Made by a program: the position numbers and the translations under genes. This document shows, piece by piece, positions 49,277 through 58,225 of a DNA stretch of 64,000 bases (its first letter is position 1; the number at the start of each line of letters is the position of its first letter). Source of the stretch: Candidatus Sodalis pierantonius str. SOPE (GTDB taxonomy: Bacteria > Pseudomonadota > Gammaproteobacteria > Enterobacterales > Enterobacteriaceae); NCBI RefSeq assembly GCF_000517405.1, contig NZ_CP006568.1, positions 1,364,001-1,428,000 of the forward strand, read 5' to 3'. The notes beneath the pieces were generated by a model that worked only from the letters and a program-made list of their open reading frames with translations, searched no databases and was not told the DNA's origin.

Positions 49277-49326
49277 CATGGCGCCGTCGGTTGGCGCCCG
49301 AGATCGTGGTTAAGGAGAGCATCATT

Positions 49327-49916
49327 ATGCAAACATGTCGCATCGGCCTGGTATCCATTTCAGACCGCGCCGCACGCGGTGTCTATGTCGATCAGGGGCT
49401 GCCGGCGCTCCAAGCCTGGCTGAACCGCGCCCTGACCAGCCCGTTCACCCTTGAGACCCGGTTGGTGCCGGACGAGCAGCCCCTGATCGAGAAAACGCTA
49501 CGCGAACTGGTGGATGAAAGCGGTTGCCATTTGGTGCTGACCACCGGCGGCGCACCGGGCCGGCGCGGCGCGATGTCACCCCTGACGCAACGCTTGCGGT
49601 GGCCGATCATGAAATGCCGGGCTTCGGTGAACAAATGCGGCAAATCAGTCTGCACTTTGTTCCCACGGCCATATTGTCGCGCCAGACCGCCGTGATTCGT
49701 AAGCAGTCGCTGATCCTCAATCTGCCGGGACAGCCGAAATCGATTCAGGAAACGCTGGAAAGCGTGAAGAACGACCGCGGCGACATTGAAGTCCAGGGCA
49801 TTTTCGCCAGCGTGCCTTACTGCATTCAACTGCTGGACGGCCCTTATCTGGAAACTGAGCCGTCGGTGGTCACGGCGTTTCGACCCAAAAGCGCCCGTCG
49901 GGCCGCGGAAGAGTAA
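49327..49916 (+). pseudogene. mog: mog, molybdopterin adenylyltransferase, 2-bp insertion
   Basis: Starts MQTCRIGLVSISDRAARGVY. At 49546-49553 an extra GC (GGCGGCGCACC against GGCGGCACC) shifts the frame after LTTGG; the rest, TGPARRDVTPDATLAVADHEMPG to the end FRPKSARRAAEE, is complete in the other frame. The break falls in the TGGTG motif of the active site. Mog activates molybdopterin before Mo insertion, so molybdoenzyme maturation is likely impaired. Confidence 0.95.
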
Positions 49917-50110
49917 GCGGCGTGGTGAAAGGTCCGCCGCTCGCGCCGCCAACATGGCTTAATCATCCGTCGTCTGCATCGCGCATGGCTGCTATATCGC
50001 TGCCGCTCGCGTGGCGTACATGAGTTATTGCCTGAAGGGTAAACATTTTTATCGTATCAGTAAGTTTACAAGCCGTGGTATATTGTTGCCATTTACCTTG
50101 TCAAGCGCAG

Positions 50111-51427
50111 ATGATTATGCATGACGAACATCACCGCCGGCTGGACCGGCAGGATTGTAAGACGCTCACGCTTGCGGCATTAGGTGGAGCGTTAGAGTTT
50201 TACGATTTTATTATTTTTGTGTTTTTCGCCGGGGTCATGGGGCAGTTGTTTTTCCCGGCTGACATGCCGGAGTGGCTGCGCCAAATGCAAACCTACGGCA
50301 TTTTTGCCGCGGGTTATCTGGCGCGCCCGCTGGGGGGCATTGTCATGGCCCATTTTGGCGATAGGGTGGGGCGCAAGAAAATGTTTACCCTGTCTATCTT
50401 ATTGATGGCGCTGCCGACGCTGGCGATCGGGCTATTGCTGACCTATGCGGCGCTCGGCATCGCGGCGCCGCTATTGCTGCTGTTGCTGCGGATCTTGCAG
50501 GGCGCGGCCATTGGCGGCGAGGTTCCCGGCGCCTGGGTCTTTGTTGCCGAGCATGTGCCCTCCCGGCGCATCGGCTTCGCCTGCGGCGCCCTAACCGCCG
50601 GGTTGACCGTCGGCATTCTGCTCGGCTCGTTTGTGGCCACTCTTATCAACCAATTACTCCCCGCCAGCGCTATCGCCGCCGGCGGTTGGCGCATCCCTTT
50701 TTTTATCGGCGGCGTCTTTGGTTTGTGCGCTATGTATTTGCGCCGCTGGCTGCGGGAAACGCCAATCTTTATCGAGCTACAGGCGCGCAAAGCGCTGGCC
50801 CGCGAGCTACCGCTCAAATCGGTAGTGATGAGTCATAAAAAAGCGGTGGCGATATCCATGTTGCTGACCTGGCTGCTTTCCGCCGGCATTGTGGTGGTTA
50901 TCCTGATGGCGCCGCTGTGGCTACAGCAGCAGCGCGGCATTAGCGCGCCCGTCGCGCTGGAGGCCAATTGCGTGGCGATTATCGCCCTGGCGTTCGGCTG
51001 CATCGTCGCCGGTGTGGTGATTGACCGTTTCGGGGCGCGTAAAACCTTCATTGCCGGTTTCGCCCTGTTGGCTATCGCCAGCTGGATCTTTTACCACAGC
51101 GACGTCACCCAACCGGCGCAGCTGTTTCTGACCTATGGTAGCGCCGGCTTCTTTGTCGGCATCATGGGCGGCGTGCCCTTTGTGATGGTCCACGCCTTTC
51201 CGGCGCCGATGCGGTTTAGCGGCATTTCCTTTTCCTATAATATTACTTACGCCATTTTCGGCGACTTGACGCCGATGGTGGTGACCTTGCTGATGAGCGT
51301 CACACCAATGGCGCCGTCCTGGTACGTGCTGGCGCTGGCGTTGATGGGGATTGCGTTGGGGTTCGCGCTGCCGGGGAACGCGAAGCGTATGCTGCCCAGC
51401 AGCGATGGGGCCAAGGCGGCGCTGTAG
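50111..51427 (+). CDS. MFS transporter, metabolite:H+ symporter (MHS) family
   Basis: 438 residues from ATG 50111 (or 50117), about 12 membrane helices. MHS/ProP-type features: LGGALEFYDFIIFVFF in helix 1, FGDRVGRKKMFTLSI between helices 2 and 3, and LRILQGAAIGGEVPGAWVF. Probably takes up an organic acid or osmolyte; the substrate cannot be told. E. coli has satP (yaaH) near here, which is unrelated. Intact. Confidence 0.85.
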   Translation: MIMHDEHHRRLDRQDCKTLTLAALGGALEFYDFIIFVFFAGVMGQLFFPADMPEWLRQMQTYGIFAAGYLARPLGGIVMAHFGDRVGRKKMFTLSILLMALPTLAIGLLLTYAALGIAAPLLLLLLRILQGAAIGGEVPGAWVFVAEHVPSRRIGFACGALTAGLTVGILLGSFVATLINQLLPASAIAAGGWRIPFFIGGVFGLCAMYLRRWLRETPIFIELQARKALARELPLKSVVMSHKKAVAISMLLTWLLSAGIVVVILMAPLWLQQQRGISAPVALEANCVAIIALAFGCIVAGVVIDRFGARKTFIAGFALLAIASWIFYHSDVTQPAQLFLTYGSAGFFVGIMGGVPFVMVHAFPAPMRFSGISFSYNITYAIFGDLTPMVVTLLMSVTPMAPSWYVLALALMGIALGFALPGNAKRMLPSSDGAKAAL

Positions 51428-51744
51428 GCGGGTCGAATTGCCAGTTGACCGCGCAAGGCTTAAGCCAGCGGGTGGCAACCGCTTACCGGCGGCGGCGGGC
51501 AAAAATCCTCGGTCGTCGGGGGATATGGCAAGCTTAAAGAGCCGTGTCAACCAGGCGAGGTAACGCCGGCGCTATGCACGCGGTATGTGCGCGCCCCGAA
51601 CGGGCGTCACGCCGCCGCTGCAATGGAAAATAGCCTAATTAATTTACTCTAAATTATTCAATAAATTAGGGAGGATCGCGCGCGTCATAGGGCAAAACGT
51701 CCGGCGCGCGAGGCGCTATCGCGGGATTTTTTTTGCCGTTACCC
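51428..51744. other. Intergenic upstream of dnaK promoter
   Basis: About 315 bases between the MFS gene and the sigma-32 promoter of dnaK. No gene or RNA recognised. Confidence 0.5.
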
Positions 51745-51770
51745 CTTGATGCAGGGTGGTGTGACCCCAT
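51745..51770 (+). promoter_or_regulatory. Sigma-32 heat-shock promoter of dnaK
   Basis: CTTGAT, 14 bases, then CCCCAT (51765-51770), matching the sigma-32 pattern CTTGAA-N(13-15)-CCCCAT and similar to E. coli dnaK P1. About 126 bases before the dnaK start. Confidence 0.85.
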
Positions 51771-51896
51771 CTTATTTGCATCCAACGTTGTTGAACCTGG
51801 GAAATAATCGGGCGGCGAAAACTTGAAAAGTTTATTTTCGGCCGCATATCAGGTTTACGACCACAACGAAATTGAACTTTTAGTGGAGATGTTTAG

Positions 51897-53789
51897 ATGG
51901 GAAAAATCATTGGTATCGACTTGGGTACGACCAACTCCTGCATCGCAATTATCGAAGGCAGCAAACCTCGCGTACTTGAAAACAGCGAAGGCGATCGTAC
52001 GACTCCTTCCATCATTGCCTATACGCAGGATGGTGAAATTCTGGTTGGCCAACCGGCTAAACGTCAATCCGTCACTAACCCGCAAAATACATTGTTCGCC
52101 ATCAAGCGTCTGATCGGCCGTCGTTTCAAGGATGAAGAAGTGCAGCGCGATGTTAGCATCATGCCGTACAAAATCATCGCGGCTGACAATGGCGACGCCT
52201 GGCTGGAAGTCAAAGGCCAGAAAATGGCGCCGCCGCAGATTTCCGCTGAAATCCTGAAGAAGATGAAAAAGACCGCGGAAGATTATCTGGGCGAACCGGT
52301 CACCGAAGCGGTTATTACCGTGCCGGCTTATTTTAACGATACGCAGCGCCAGGCGACCAAAGACGCCGGCCGTATCGCCGGTCTGGATGTTAAGCGTATC
52401 ATCAACGAACCGACCGCAGCCGCACTGGCCTATGGCCTCGACAAAGAAACCGGCAACCGCACCATCGCGGTGTATGACCTGGGCGGCGGGACGTTCGATA
52501 TTTCGATTATCGAAATCGACGATGTCGACGGCGAAAAAACCTTTGAAGTCCTGGCGACCAACGGCGACACCCATTTGGGTGGTGAAGACTTTGACAGCCG
52601 CTTGATCAACTATCTGGTGGATGAATTCAAGAAAGATCAGGGTATCGATCTGCGCAACGATCCGCTGGCGATGCAGCGCCTGAAAGAAGCCGCCGAAAAA
52701 GCCAAGATCGAACTGTCTTCCGCGCAGCAGACCGACGTCAACCTGCCGTACATCACGGCCGATGGTTCCGGTCCGAAGCACATGAACCTGAAAATGACCC
52801 GCGCCAAGCTGGAGTCGCTGGTGGAAGAGCTGGTCAATCGCACGCTTGAGCCGCTGAAAGTGGCGCTGAAGGATGCGGGCCTGTCGGTTTCGGACATCAA
52901 AGACGTTATCCTGGTGGGTGGGCAGACCCGTATGCCGCTGGTGCAGAAGAAAGTGACCGACTTCTTCGGCAAAGAGCCGCGTAAAGACGTTAACCCGGAT
53001 GAAGCGGTCGCCATCGGCGCTGCGGTTCAAGGCGGTGTACTGGCCGGCGACGTGAAAGACGTGCTGCTGCTGGACGTGACCCCGCTGTCGCTGGGTATCG
53101 AAACCATGGGTGGCGTGATGACGCCGCTGATTGCCAAGAACACCACCATCCCGACCAAGCACAGCCAGGTGTTCTCCACCGCGGAAGACAATCAGTCCGC
53201 CGTGACCATCCATGTTCTACAGGGCGAACGTAAGCGCACCGGCGATAACAAATCCCTGGGCCAGTTCAACCTGGACGGCATTGCGGCGGCCATGCGCGGC
53301 ACGCCGCAGATTGAAGTGACGTTCGATATCGACGCCGACGGGATCCTGCATGTCTCCGCCAAGGACAAGAACAGCGGCCGCGAACAGAAGATCACCATCA
53401 AAGCTTCCTCGGGTCTGAACGAAGAGGAAATCCAGAAAATGGTGCAGGAAGCGGAAGCCAATGCCGAATCCGACCGCAAGTTTGAAGAGCTGGTGCAGAC
53501 CCGTAACCAGGCAGATCATCTGCTGCACAGCACCCGCAAGCAGCTGGAAGACGCGGGCGACAAACTGCCGGCGGACGACAAGAGCGCTATCGAGGAAGCG
53601 CTGAAAAATCTCGACACCGCGCTGAAAGGCGAGGATAAAGCCGACATCGAAGCGAAAATGCAGGCGCTTATTCAGGTCTCCGGCAAACTGCTCGAAGTGG
53701 CTCAGCAGCAGGCTCAGGCGGCGGGCGAAGGCGGCACGGACGACGATGTGGTCGACGCCGAGTTTGAAGAAGTTAAAGACAAAAAATAA
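51897..53789 (+). CDS. dnaK: DnaK, Hsp70 chaperone
   Basis: 630 residues (E. coli 638). Hsp70 signatures: IIGIDLGTTNSC at the start, YDLGGGTFDISIIE near 195, ILVGGQTRMPLVQ near 335; a linker LLLDVTPLSLGIET leads to the substrate-binding domain, and the C-terminus ends DAEFEEVKDKK. The lid/tail is a few residues shorter than in E. coli. Cytoplasmic folding chaperone with DnaJ and GrpE. Intact. Confidence 0.98.
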   Translation: MGKIIGIDLGTTNSCIAIIEGSKPRVLENSEGDRTTPSIIAYTQDGEILVGQPAKRQSVTNPQNTLFAIKRLIGRRFKDEEVQRDVSIMPYKIIAADNGDAWLEVKGQKMAPPQISAEILKKMKKTAEDYLGEPVTEAVITVPAYFNDTQRQATKDAGRIAGLDVKRIINEPTAAALAYGLDKETGNRTIAVYDLGGGTFDISIIEIDDVDGEKTFEVLATNGDTHLGGEDFDSRLINYLVDEFKKDQGIDLRNDPLAMQRLKEAAEKAKIELSSAQQTDVNLPYITADGSGPKHMNLKMTRAKLESLVEELVNRTLEPLKVALKDAGLSVSDIKDVILVGGQTRMPLVQKKVTDFFGKEPRKDVNPDEAVAIGAAVQGGVLAGDVKDVLLLDVTPLSLGIETMGGVMTPLIAKNTTIPTKHSQVFSTAEDNQSAVTIHVLQGERKRTGDNKSLGQFNLDGIAAAMRGTPQIEVTFDIDADGILHVSAKDKNSGREQKITIKASSGLNEEEIQKMVQEAEANAESDRKFEELVQTRNQADHLLHSTRKQLEDAGDKLPADDKSAIEEALKNLDTALKGEDKADIEAKMQALIQVSGKLLEVAQQQAQAAGEGGTDDDVVDAEFEEVKDKK

Positions 53790-53900
53790 TCGCCCTGAAT
53801 GGGCACGGCGGCGGCGCACACCGCCGCTGCTGGCAACAGGCACGGGCGTCGAGGCAACTCTGCGCCCGTGCAAGCATGTTGAGGGCAGGAAGAGACGACG

Positions 53901-55016
53901 ATGGCGAAATCAGACTACTACGAGATTTTAGGCGTTTCCCGGGATGCGGAAGAGCGTGAAATCAAAAAGGCCTATAAACGCCTGGCGATGAAATTCCACC
54001 CGGATCGCAACCCAGGGAATGCCGAAGCTGAAGCGAAATTTAAAGAGATCAAAGAAGCCTATGAAGTGCTGACCGACGCGCAAAAGCGCGCCGCCTACGA
54101 CCAATATGGCCATGCGGCCTTTGAACAGGGCGGCATGGGCGCCGGCGGCGCGGATTTCAGCGATATTTTCGGCGATGTTTTTGGCGACATCTTTGGCGGC
54201 GGCCGGCGCCAGCGCGCCAGCCGGGGCGCGGATTTACGCTATAACATGGAGCTTTCCCTTGAGGAAGCGGTGCGCGGCGTTACCCGCGAAATTCGTATCC
54301 CTACGCTTGAAGAGTGCGATGTCTGCCACGGCAGCGGCGCGAAGCCGGGCACTTCGGCGGTGACTTGTCCGACCTGTCACGGCCAGGGCCAGGTGCAGAT
54401 GCGCCAGGGTTTTTTCGCCGTGCAGCAGACGTGTCCCACCTGTCAGGGGCAGGGCAAGATCATTAAAGATCCTTGCACCAAGTGCCACGGCCATGGCCGG
54501 GTAGAGAAATCCAAGACGCTGTCGGTGAAGATCCCGGCCGGCGTGGATACCGGCGATCGCATCTGCTTAACGGGCGAAGGCGAAGCCGGCGAGCATGGGG
54601 CGGGCGCGGGGGATCTGTACGTACAGGTCCAGGTGCGTAAACATCCCATTTTTGAACGTGAAGAAAACAACCTTTACTGTGAAGTGCCGATCAACTTCGC
54701 CATGGCGGCGCTGGGCGGCGAGATCGAAGTCCCGACGCTCGACGGCCGGGTCAAGCTGAAAGTGCCGGCGGAAACGCAGACCGGTAAATTATTCCGTATG
54801 CGCGGCAAAGGCGTGAAATCCGTGCGTGGCGGGTCGCAAGGCGATTTGCTGTGCCGGGTCGTGGTGGAAACGCCCGTAAAACTCAACGAGCGTCAGAAAC
54901 AGCTACTGCGCGAGCTGGAAGAGAGCTTTGGTGGACCGAGCGGCGATCAGAACAGTCCGCGCTCGAAAAGCTTTCTCGACGGTGTGAAAAAGTTTTTTGA
55001 CGATTTGACCCGCTGA
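53901..55016 (+). CDS. dnaJ: DnaJ, Hsp40 co-chaperone
   Basis: 371 residues. J domain with HPD in MKFHPDRNPGN, Gly/Phe-rich linker (FSDIFGDVFGDIFGGG), four zinc motifs (CDVCHGSG, CPTCHGQG, CPTCQGQG, CTKCHGHG) and the C-terminal client-binding region. 111 bases after dnaK, same operon. Stimulates DnaK ATPase. Intact. Confidence 0.98.
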   Translation: MAKSDYYEILGVSRDAEEREIKKAYKRLAMKFHPDRNPGNAEAEAKFKEIKEAYEVLTDAQKRAAYDQYGHAAFEQGGMGAGGADFSDIFGDVFGDIFGGGRRQRASRGADLRYNMELSLEEAVRGVTREIRIPTLEECDVCHGSGAKPGTSAVTCPTCHGQGQVQMRQGFFAVQQTCPTCQGQGKIIKDPCTKCHGHGRVEKSKTLSVKIPAGVDTGDRICLTGEGEAGEHGAGAGDLYVQVQVRKHPIFEREENNLYCEVPINFAMAALGGEIEVPTLDGRVKLKVPAETQTGKLFRMRGKGVKSVRGGSQGDLLCRVVVETPVKLNERQKQLLRELEESFGGPSGDQNSPRSKSFLDGVKKFFDDLTR

Positions 55017-55047
55017 TAGGCTCCGCCTCTGGCGCGGCGCAAATCTC

Positions 55048-55071
55048 CCCGGCCCTGCGCCGGGTTTTTTT
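55048..55071 (+). terminator. Terminator of dnaK-dnaJ
   Basis: Stem CCCGGC / GCCGGG around CCTGC, then seven T, 32 bases after the dnaJ stop. Confidence 0.88.
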
Positions 55072-55185
55072 GCCGCGCCGGCGGCGCCCTAAGCGAATTT
55101 TCGTCGGCACGGGGGGCAGTTTTCATTTACCCCCGCTGTCGCCTGCCGCACAATAATCCCTTCTCCGCCAAAATTGAGGATCGTT

Positions 55186-56409
55186 ATGTTCGCTGCGTCT
55201 TTACGCCGCATGTTTGCTCACCCGGCCGCCGGCGGCGTATTGCTTTTCGTCGCCGCGCTTGCCGCTATTGTGATGGCCAATACCGACGCCAGCGCGCTCT
55301 ATGACGCCATTATTCATTTTCCCGCACGGCCCGGGGGCGACACCTCTGCGCATCTGACCGTGCAGCTGATCGTTAACGATGGCATGATGGCGGTGTTTTT
55401 CTTGGCCGTGGGTCTGGAAGTCAAATACGAACTGTTGCAGGGGGAGCTCAATAGCCGCGCGCGGGCGGCGTTTCCCGCCCTTGCCGCGCTGGGGGGAATG
55501 GCGGCGCCGGCGTTGATTTATAGCCTGGTCACCGCCAGCGCGCCGGCATTGCGCGCCGGCTGGGCGATTCCGGCCGCCACCGATATCGCCTTCGCCGTCG
55601 GCGTGCTGGCCCTGTTGGGAACTCGGGTGCCGGCCAGCCTGAAAGTGTTTTTGCTGGCGCTGGCGATTATTGATGATCTTGGCGCGATAGTGATTATCGC
55701 GCTGTTCTACAATAGCGCGCTTAATCCGCTGGCGCTGGCCGCGGCAGGGGGCGTCATCGGGGTAATGGCGCTGATGAATCGCGCCAACGTCCGGTCTCTC
55801 GCGCTTTACCTGCTGCTGGGGGCGGCACTGTGGGGCTGTATCCTGCTTTCGGGTATTCACGCCACGCTCGCCGGCGTGATAGTGGGGGGGCTTATCCCGC
55901 TCACGCTGCCGGCAACCGGCAAATCGCCAGCGCGCGCCCTGGAGCACCGGCTGCAGCCGTGGGTGGTGTATCTGATTTTGCCGCTATTTGCTTTCGCCAA
56001 CGCCGGTATCTCGCTGCGGGGCGTAGCGCCGGGGCATTTGGTCTCACTGCTGCCGTTGGGGATTGCCGCCGGGCTGGTGGTCGGCAAACCGCTGGGGATA
56101 GTGCTGTTTACCGCCGAGGCGGTGAAGCTTAGACTGGCTCGGCTGCCCGCCGGCATTGCATTTCGCCACATTGCCGCGGCGGGGGTACTGTGCGGTATCG
56201 GGTTTACGATGTCGATTTTTATCGCCAATCTGGCGTTCGGGCAGGGGGATCCGACCACCATCGTGCTGGCGAAGGTCGGTATTTTATCCGGCTCGGTGAC
56301 CGCGGCGCTTTTGGGCTACCTGCTGCTGCGCGCGGTCTTGCCGCGGCCGCAGGGGAGCGGGGCGTCTGTCGCCCAGACGTTGCCAGAGGAAGGCAATACC
56401 CGCGCCTAA
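55186..56409 (+). CDS. nhaA: NhaA, Na+/H+ antiporter
   Basis: 407 residues from ATG 55186 (GAGGA upstream); a TTG at 55174 is also open but less likely. Functional aspartates are kept: PAATDIAFAVGVLALLG (Asp133 equivalent) and LALAIIDDLGAIVIIALF (Asp163/164). Expels Na+ or Li+ in exchange for two protons. The regulator nhaR that follows in E. coli is absent; rpsT comes next. Intact. Confidence 0.95.
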   Translation: MFAASLRRMFAHPAAGGVLLFVAALAAIVMANTDASALYDAIIHFPARPGGDTSAHLTVQLIVNDGMMAVFFLAVGLEVKYELLQGELNSRARAAFPALAALGGMAAPALIYSLVTASAPALRAGWAIPAATDIAFAVGVLALLGTRVPASLKVFLLALAIIDDLGAIVIIALFYNSALNPLALAAAGGVIGVMALMNRANVRSLALYLLLGAALWGCILLSGIHATLAGVIVGGLIPLTLPATGKSPARALEHRLQPWVVYLILPLFAFANAGISLRGVAPGHLVSLLPLGIAAGLVVGKPLGIVLFTAEAVKLRLARLPAGIAFRHIAAAGVLCGIGFTMSIFIANLAFGQGDPTTIVLAKVGILSGSVTAALLGYLLLRAVLPRPQGSGASVAQTLPEEGNTRA

Positions 56410-56524
56410 TCACAAGCCGGTAGCCGTAGAAGAGCCATTGCCAAGGCCCGCTTGCGCGCCAGGAAAAGCGATCGAGGCCGTTTCGTTTGCGCCCGACAAG
56501 CGTTTAACGGCGATTTGCGGGCAT

Positions 56525-56550
56525 AAAAAAACCGGCCAGGGCCGGTTTTC
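56525..56550 (-). terminator. Terminator of rpsT
   Basis: On the minus strand, AACCGGCC / GGCCGGTT stem with a CT loop and a T-run (A-run on the plus strand at 56525-56531). Confidence 0.85.
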
Positions 56551-56575
56551 TCAACAAAGCACAACGTTACCGCAA

Positions 56576-56839
56576 TTACTGCATGGCGTTGATTTGCGCG
56601 GTCAGGTTCGATTTATGACGTGCAGCTTTGTTTTTGTGGATCAACCCGTTGCTGGCCTGACGGTCAACAATCGGTTGCATGGCAGAAAACGCATTCTGCG
56701 CAGCTTCTTTATCGCCGGCGGCGATAGCAGAGTAAACCTTTTTCACAAAGGTGCGCATCATGGAGCGACGGCTTGCATTATGCTGACGACGCTTCTCAGA
56801 CTGTACGGCACGTTTCTTAGCTGATTTGATATTAGCCAA
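56576..56839 (-). CDS. rpsT: Ribosomal protein S20
   Basis: 87 residues, as in E. coli (MANIKSAKKRAVQSEKRR...). The start codon is TTG (56837-56839), as in E. coli rpsT, where the weak start is part of autoregulation by S20. An SD-like GGAGTT lies just upstream. 30S subunit, essential. Intact. Confidence 0.97.
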   Translation of the reverse strand: MANIKSAKKRAVQSEKRRQHNASRRSMMRTFVKKVYSAIAAGDKEAAQNAFSAMQPIVDRQASNGLIHKNKAARHKSNLTAQINAMQ

Positions 56840-57255
56840 GGTCCAACTCCCAAACTTGTTCTATGAGACAATTCAAAGGCCGAGGGATGTGCCCGTTCGG
56901 TCTTCTTTTGTCAATGGATTTGTGCAAATAAGCGCCGCTTAAACAACACAACGCGCGACGCCTGTTACAATGTGATGGCGCAATATTCTATCAGTTTCCG
57001 CCGACACAATACAGTGCTTCATGCGAAAAAAGCGTTTACCGGCGTGCTGAGCCGGCAGTTCGCCCGCGGGCAAGGGCGGACGTGCCGCCCACCGGCGTTT
57101 CGTGGCAGCATAACCTGCGTGAAAACAGGGCGGGGGCGAAATAAGCGCGGCTTTCTCTGCGCGCAATGTCAAAGATTGGAATCGCGGGTTAACCTTAGCG
57201 GTGGTACAAGGTATAATCCGCCGATTTCCACTGTTTTAGGTGTCTTGAGCCTGCT
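56840..57255. other. Divergent intergenic between rpsT and ribF
   Basis: About 415 bases holding the rpsT promoters and the ribF promoter. An open frame at 56972-57313 overlaps the ribF start and looks like chance. No RNA gene recognised. Confidence 0.5.
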
Positions 57256-58194
57256 ATGGAGCTTATTCGCGGCATACATAATTTACAGCCACGTCACCAT
57301 GGGTGCGTGCTGACCATCGGCAATTTCGACGGCTTTCACCGCGGACACCAGGCGCTCATAGCAGAATTGCAGGCTGAGGGCCGCCGTCGCGGTCTACCGG
57401 TGATGGTGATGATATTTGAGCCTCAGCCGCAGGAACATTTCGCCGGCGATGCCGCGCCGGCGCGCTTGACCCGGCTGCGCGACAAGGTGAAATACCTGGC
57501 GGCCGCCGGCGTGGACGCGGTGGTATGCGTCACTTTCTACAAGCAGTTTGCGGCGCTCAGCGCCGGCGCTTTCGTGACGGATCTGCTGGTGCAAAAACTG
57601 GGCGTGCGTTTCATCGGCGTCGGCGACGATTTTCGCTTTGGCGCTCGGCGTCAGGGGGATTACGCCCTGCTCCAGCAGGCGGGGAAAGCGGCCGGATTCG
57701 AGGTGATGAGCACCGTCACCTACACCGAAGGCGGTCGGCGCATAAGCAGCACCGCCGTGCGCGAAGCGCTGGCGCAGGATCGTCTGATGGAGGCGGAAAT
57801 GCTGCTCGGGCATCCCTATAGCCTCTCCGGCCGAGTGGTGCATGGCGACGCACTGGGGCGGACGATCGGCTACCCGACTGCCAACGTGTCGTTGAAAGGG
57901 CGGCAGGCGCCCATCAACGGCGTGTATGCGGTGGAAGTCTACGGCATCGCCGACCGGCCGCTGCCCGGCGTGGCGAATATTGGCACCCGGCCCACGGTGG
58001 CCGGTTTGCGCCAGCGGCTGGAAGTGCATTTGCTGGATGTGGACATGAACCTGTACGGTTGCCATATCGAGGTGGTGATTCGCGCGAAAGTGCGCAATGA
58101 ACAACGGTTTGCTTCGCTTGACGACTTAAAGCGGCAAATCGCGAATGATGTGATGAGCGCCCGCGACTATTTCGGGCTGGCGACGCCTCAATAA
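57256..58194 (+). CDS. ribF: RibF, riboflavin kinase / FAD synthetase
   Basis: 312 residues (E. coli 313). N-terminal FAD synthetase with TIGNFDGFHRGHQALI and the RRISSTAVREAL motif near 160; C-terminal kinase with GRTIGYPTANVSL and VANIGTRPTV. Makes FMN and FAD. First gene of ribF-ileS-lspA-fkpB-ispH, as in E. coli. Intact. Confidence 0.97.
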   Translation: MELIRGIHNLQPRHHGCVLTIGNFDGFHRGHQALIAELQAEGRRRGLPVMVMIFEPQPQEHFAGDAAPARLTRLRDKVKYLAAAGVDAVVCVTFYKQFAALSAGAFVTDLLVQKLGVRFIGVGDDFRFGARRQGDYALLQQAGKAAGFEVMSTVTYTEGGRRISSTAVREALAQDRLMEAEMLLGHPYSLSGRVVHGDALGRTIGYPTANVSLKGRQAPINGVYAVEVYGIADRPLPGVANIGTRPTVAGLRQRLEVHLLDVDMNLYGCHIEVVIRAKVRNEQRFASLDDLKRQIANDVMSARDYFGLATPQ

Positions 58195-58225
58195 TGCTCA
58201 AACCGAAAACGGAACCGAGAATCGA

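Noticed and set aside
51855..53213. 452-residue open frame antisense to dnaK
   Set aside because: Shadow of the strongly biased dnaK codons; antisense dnaK frames of this kind are a known artefact.
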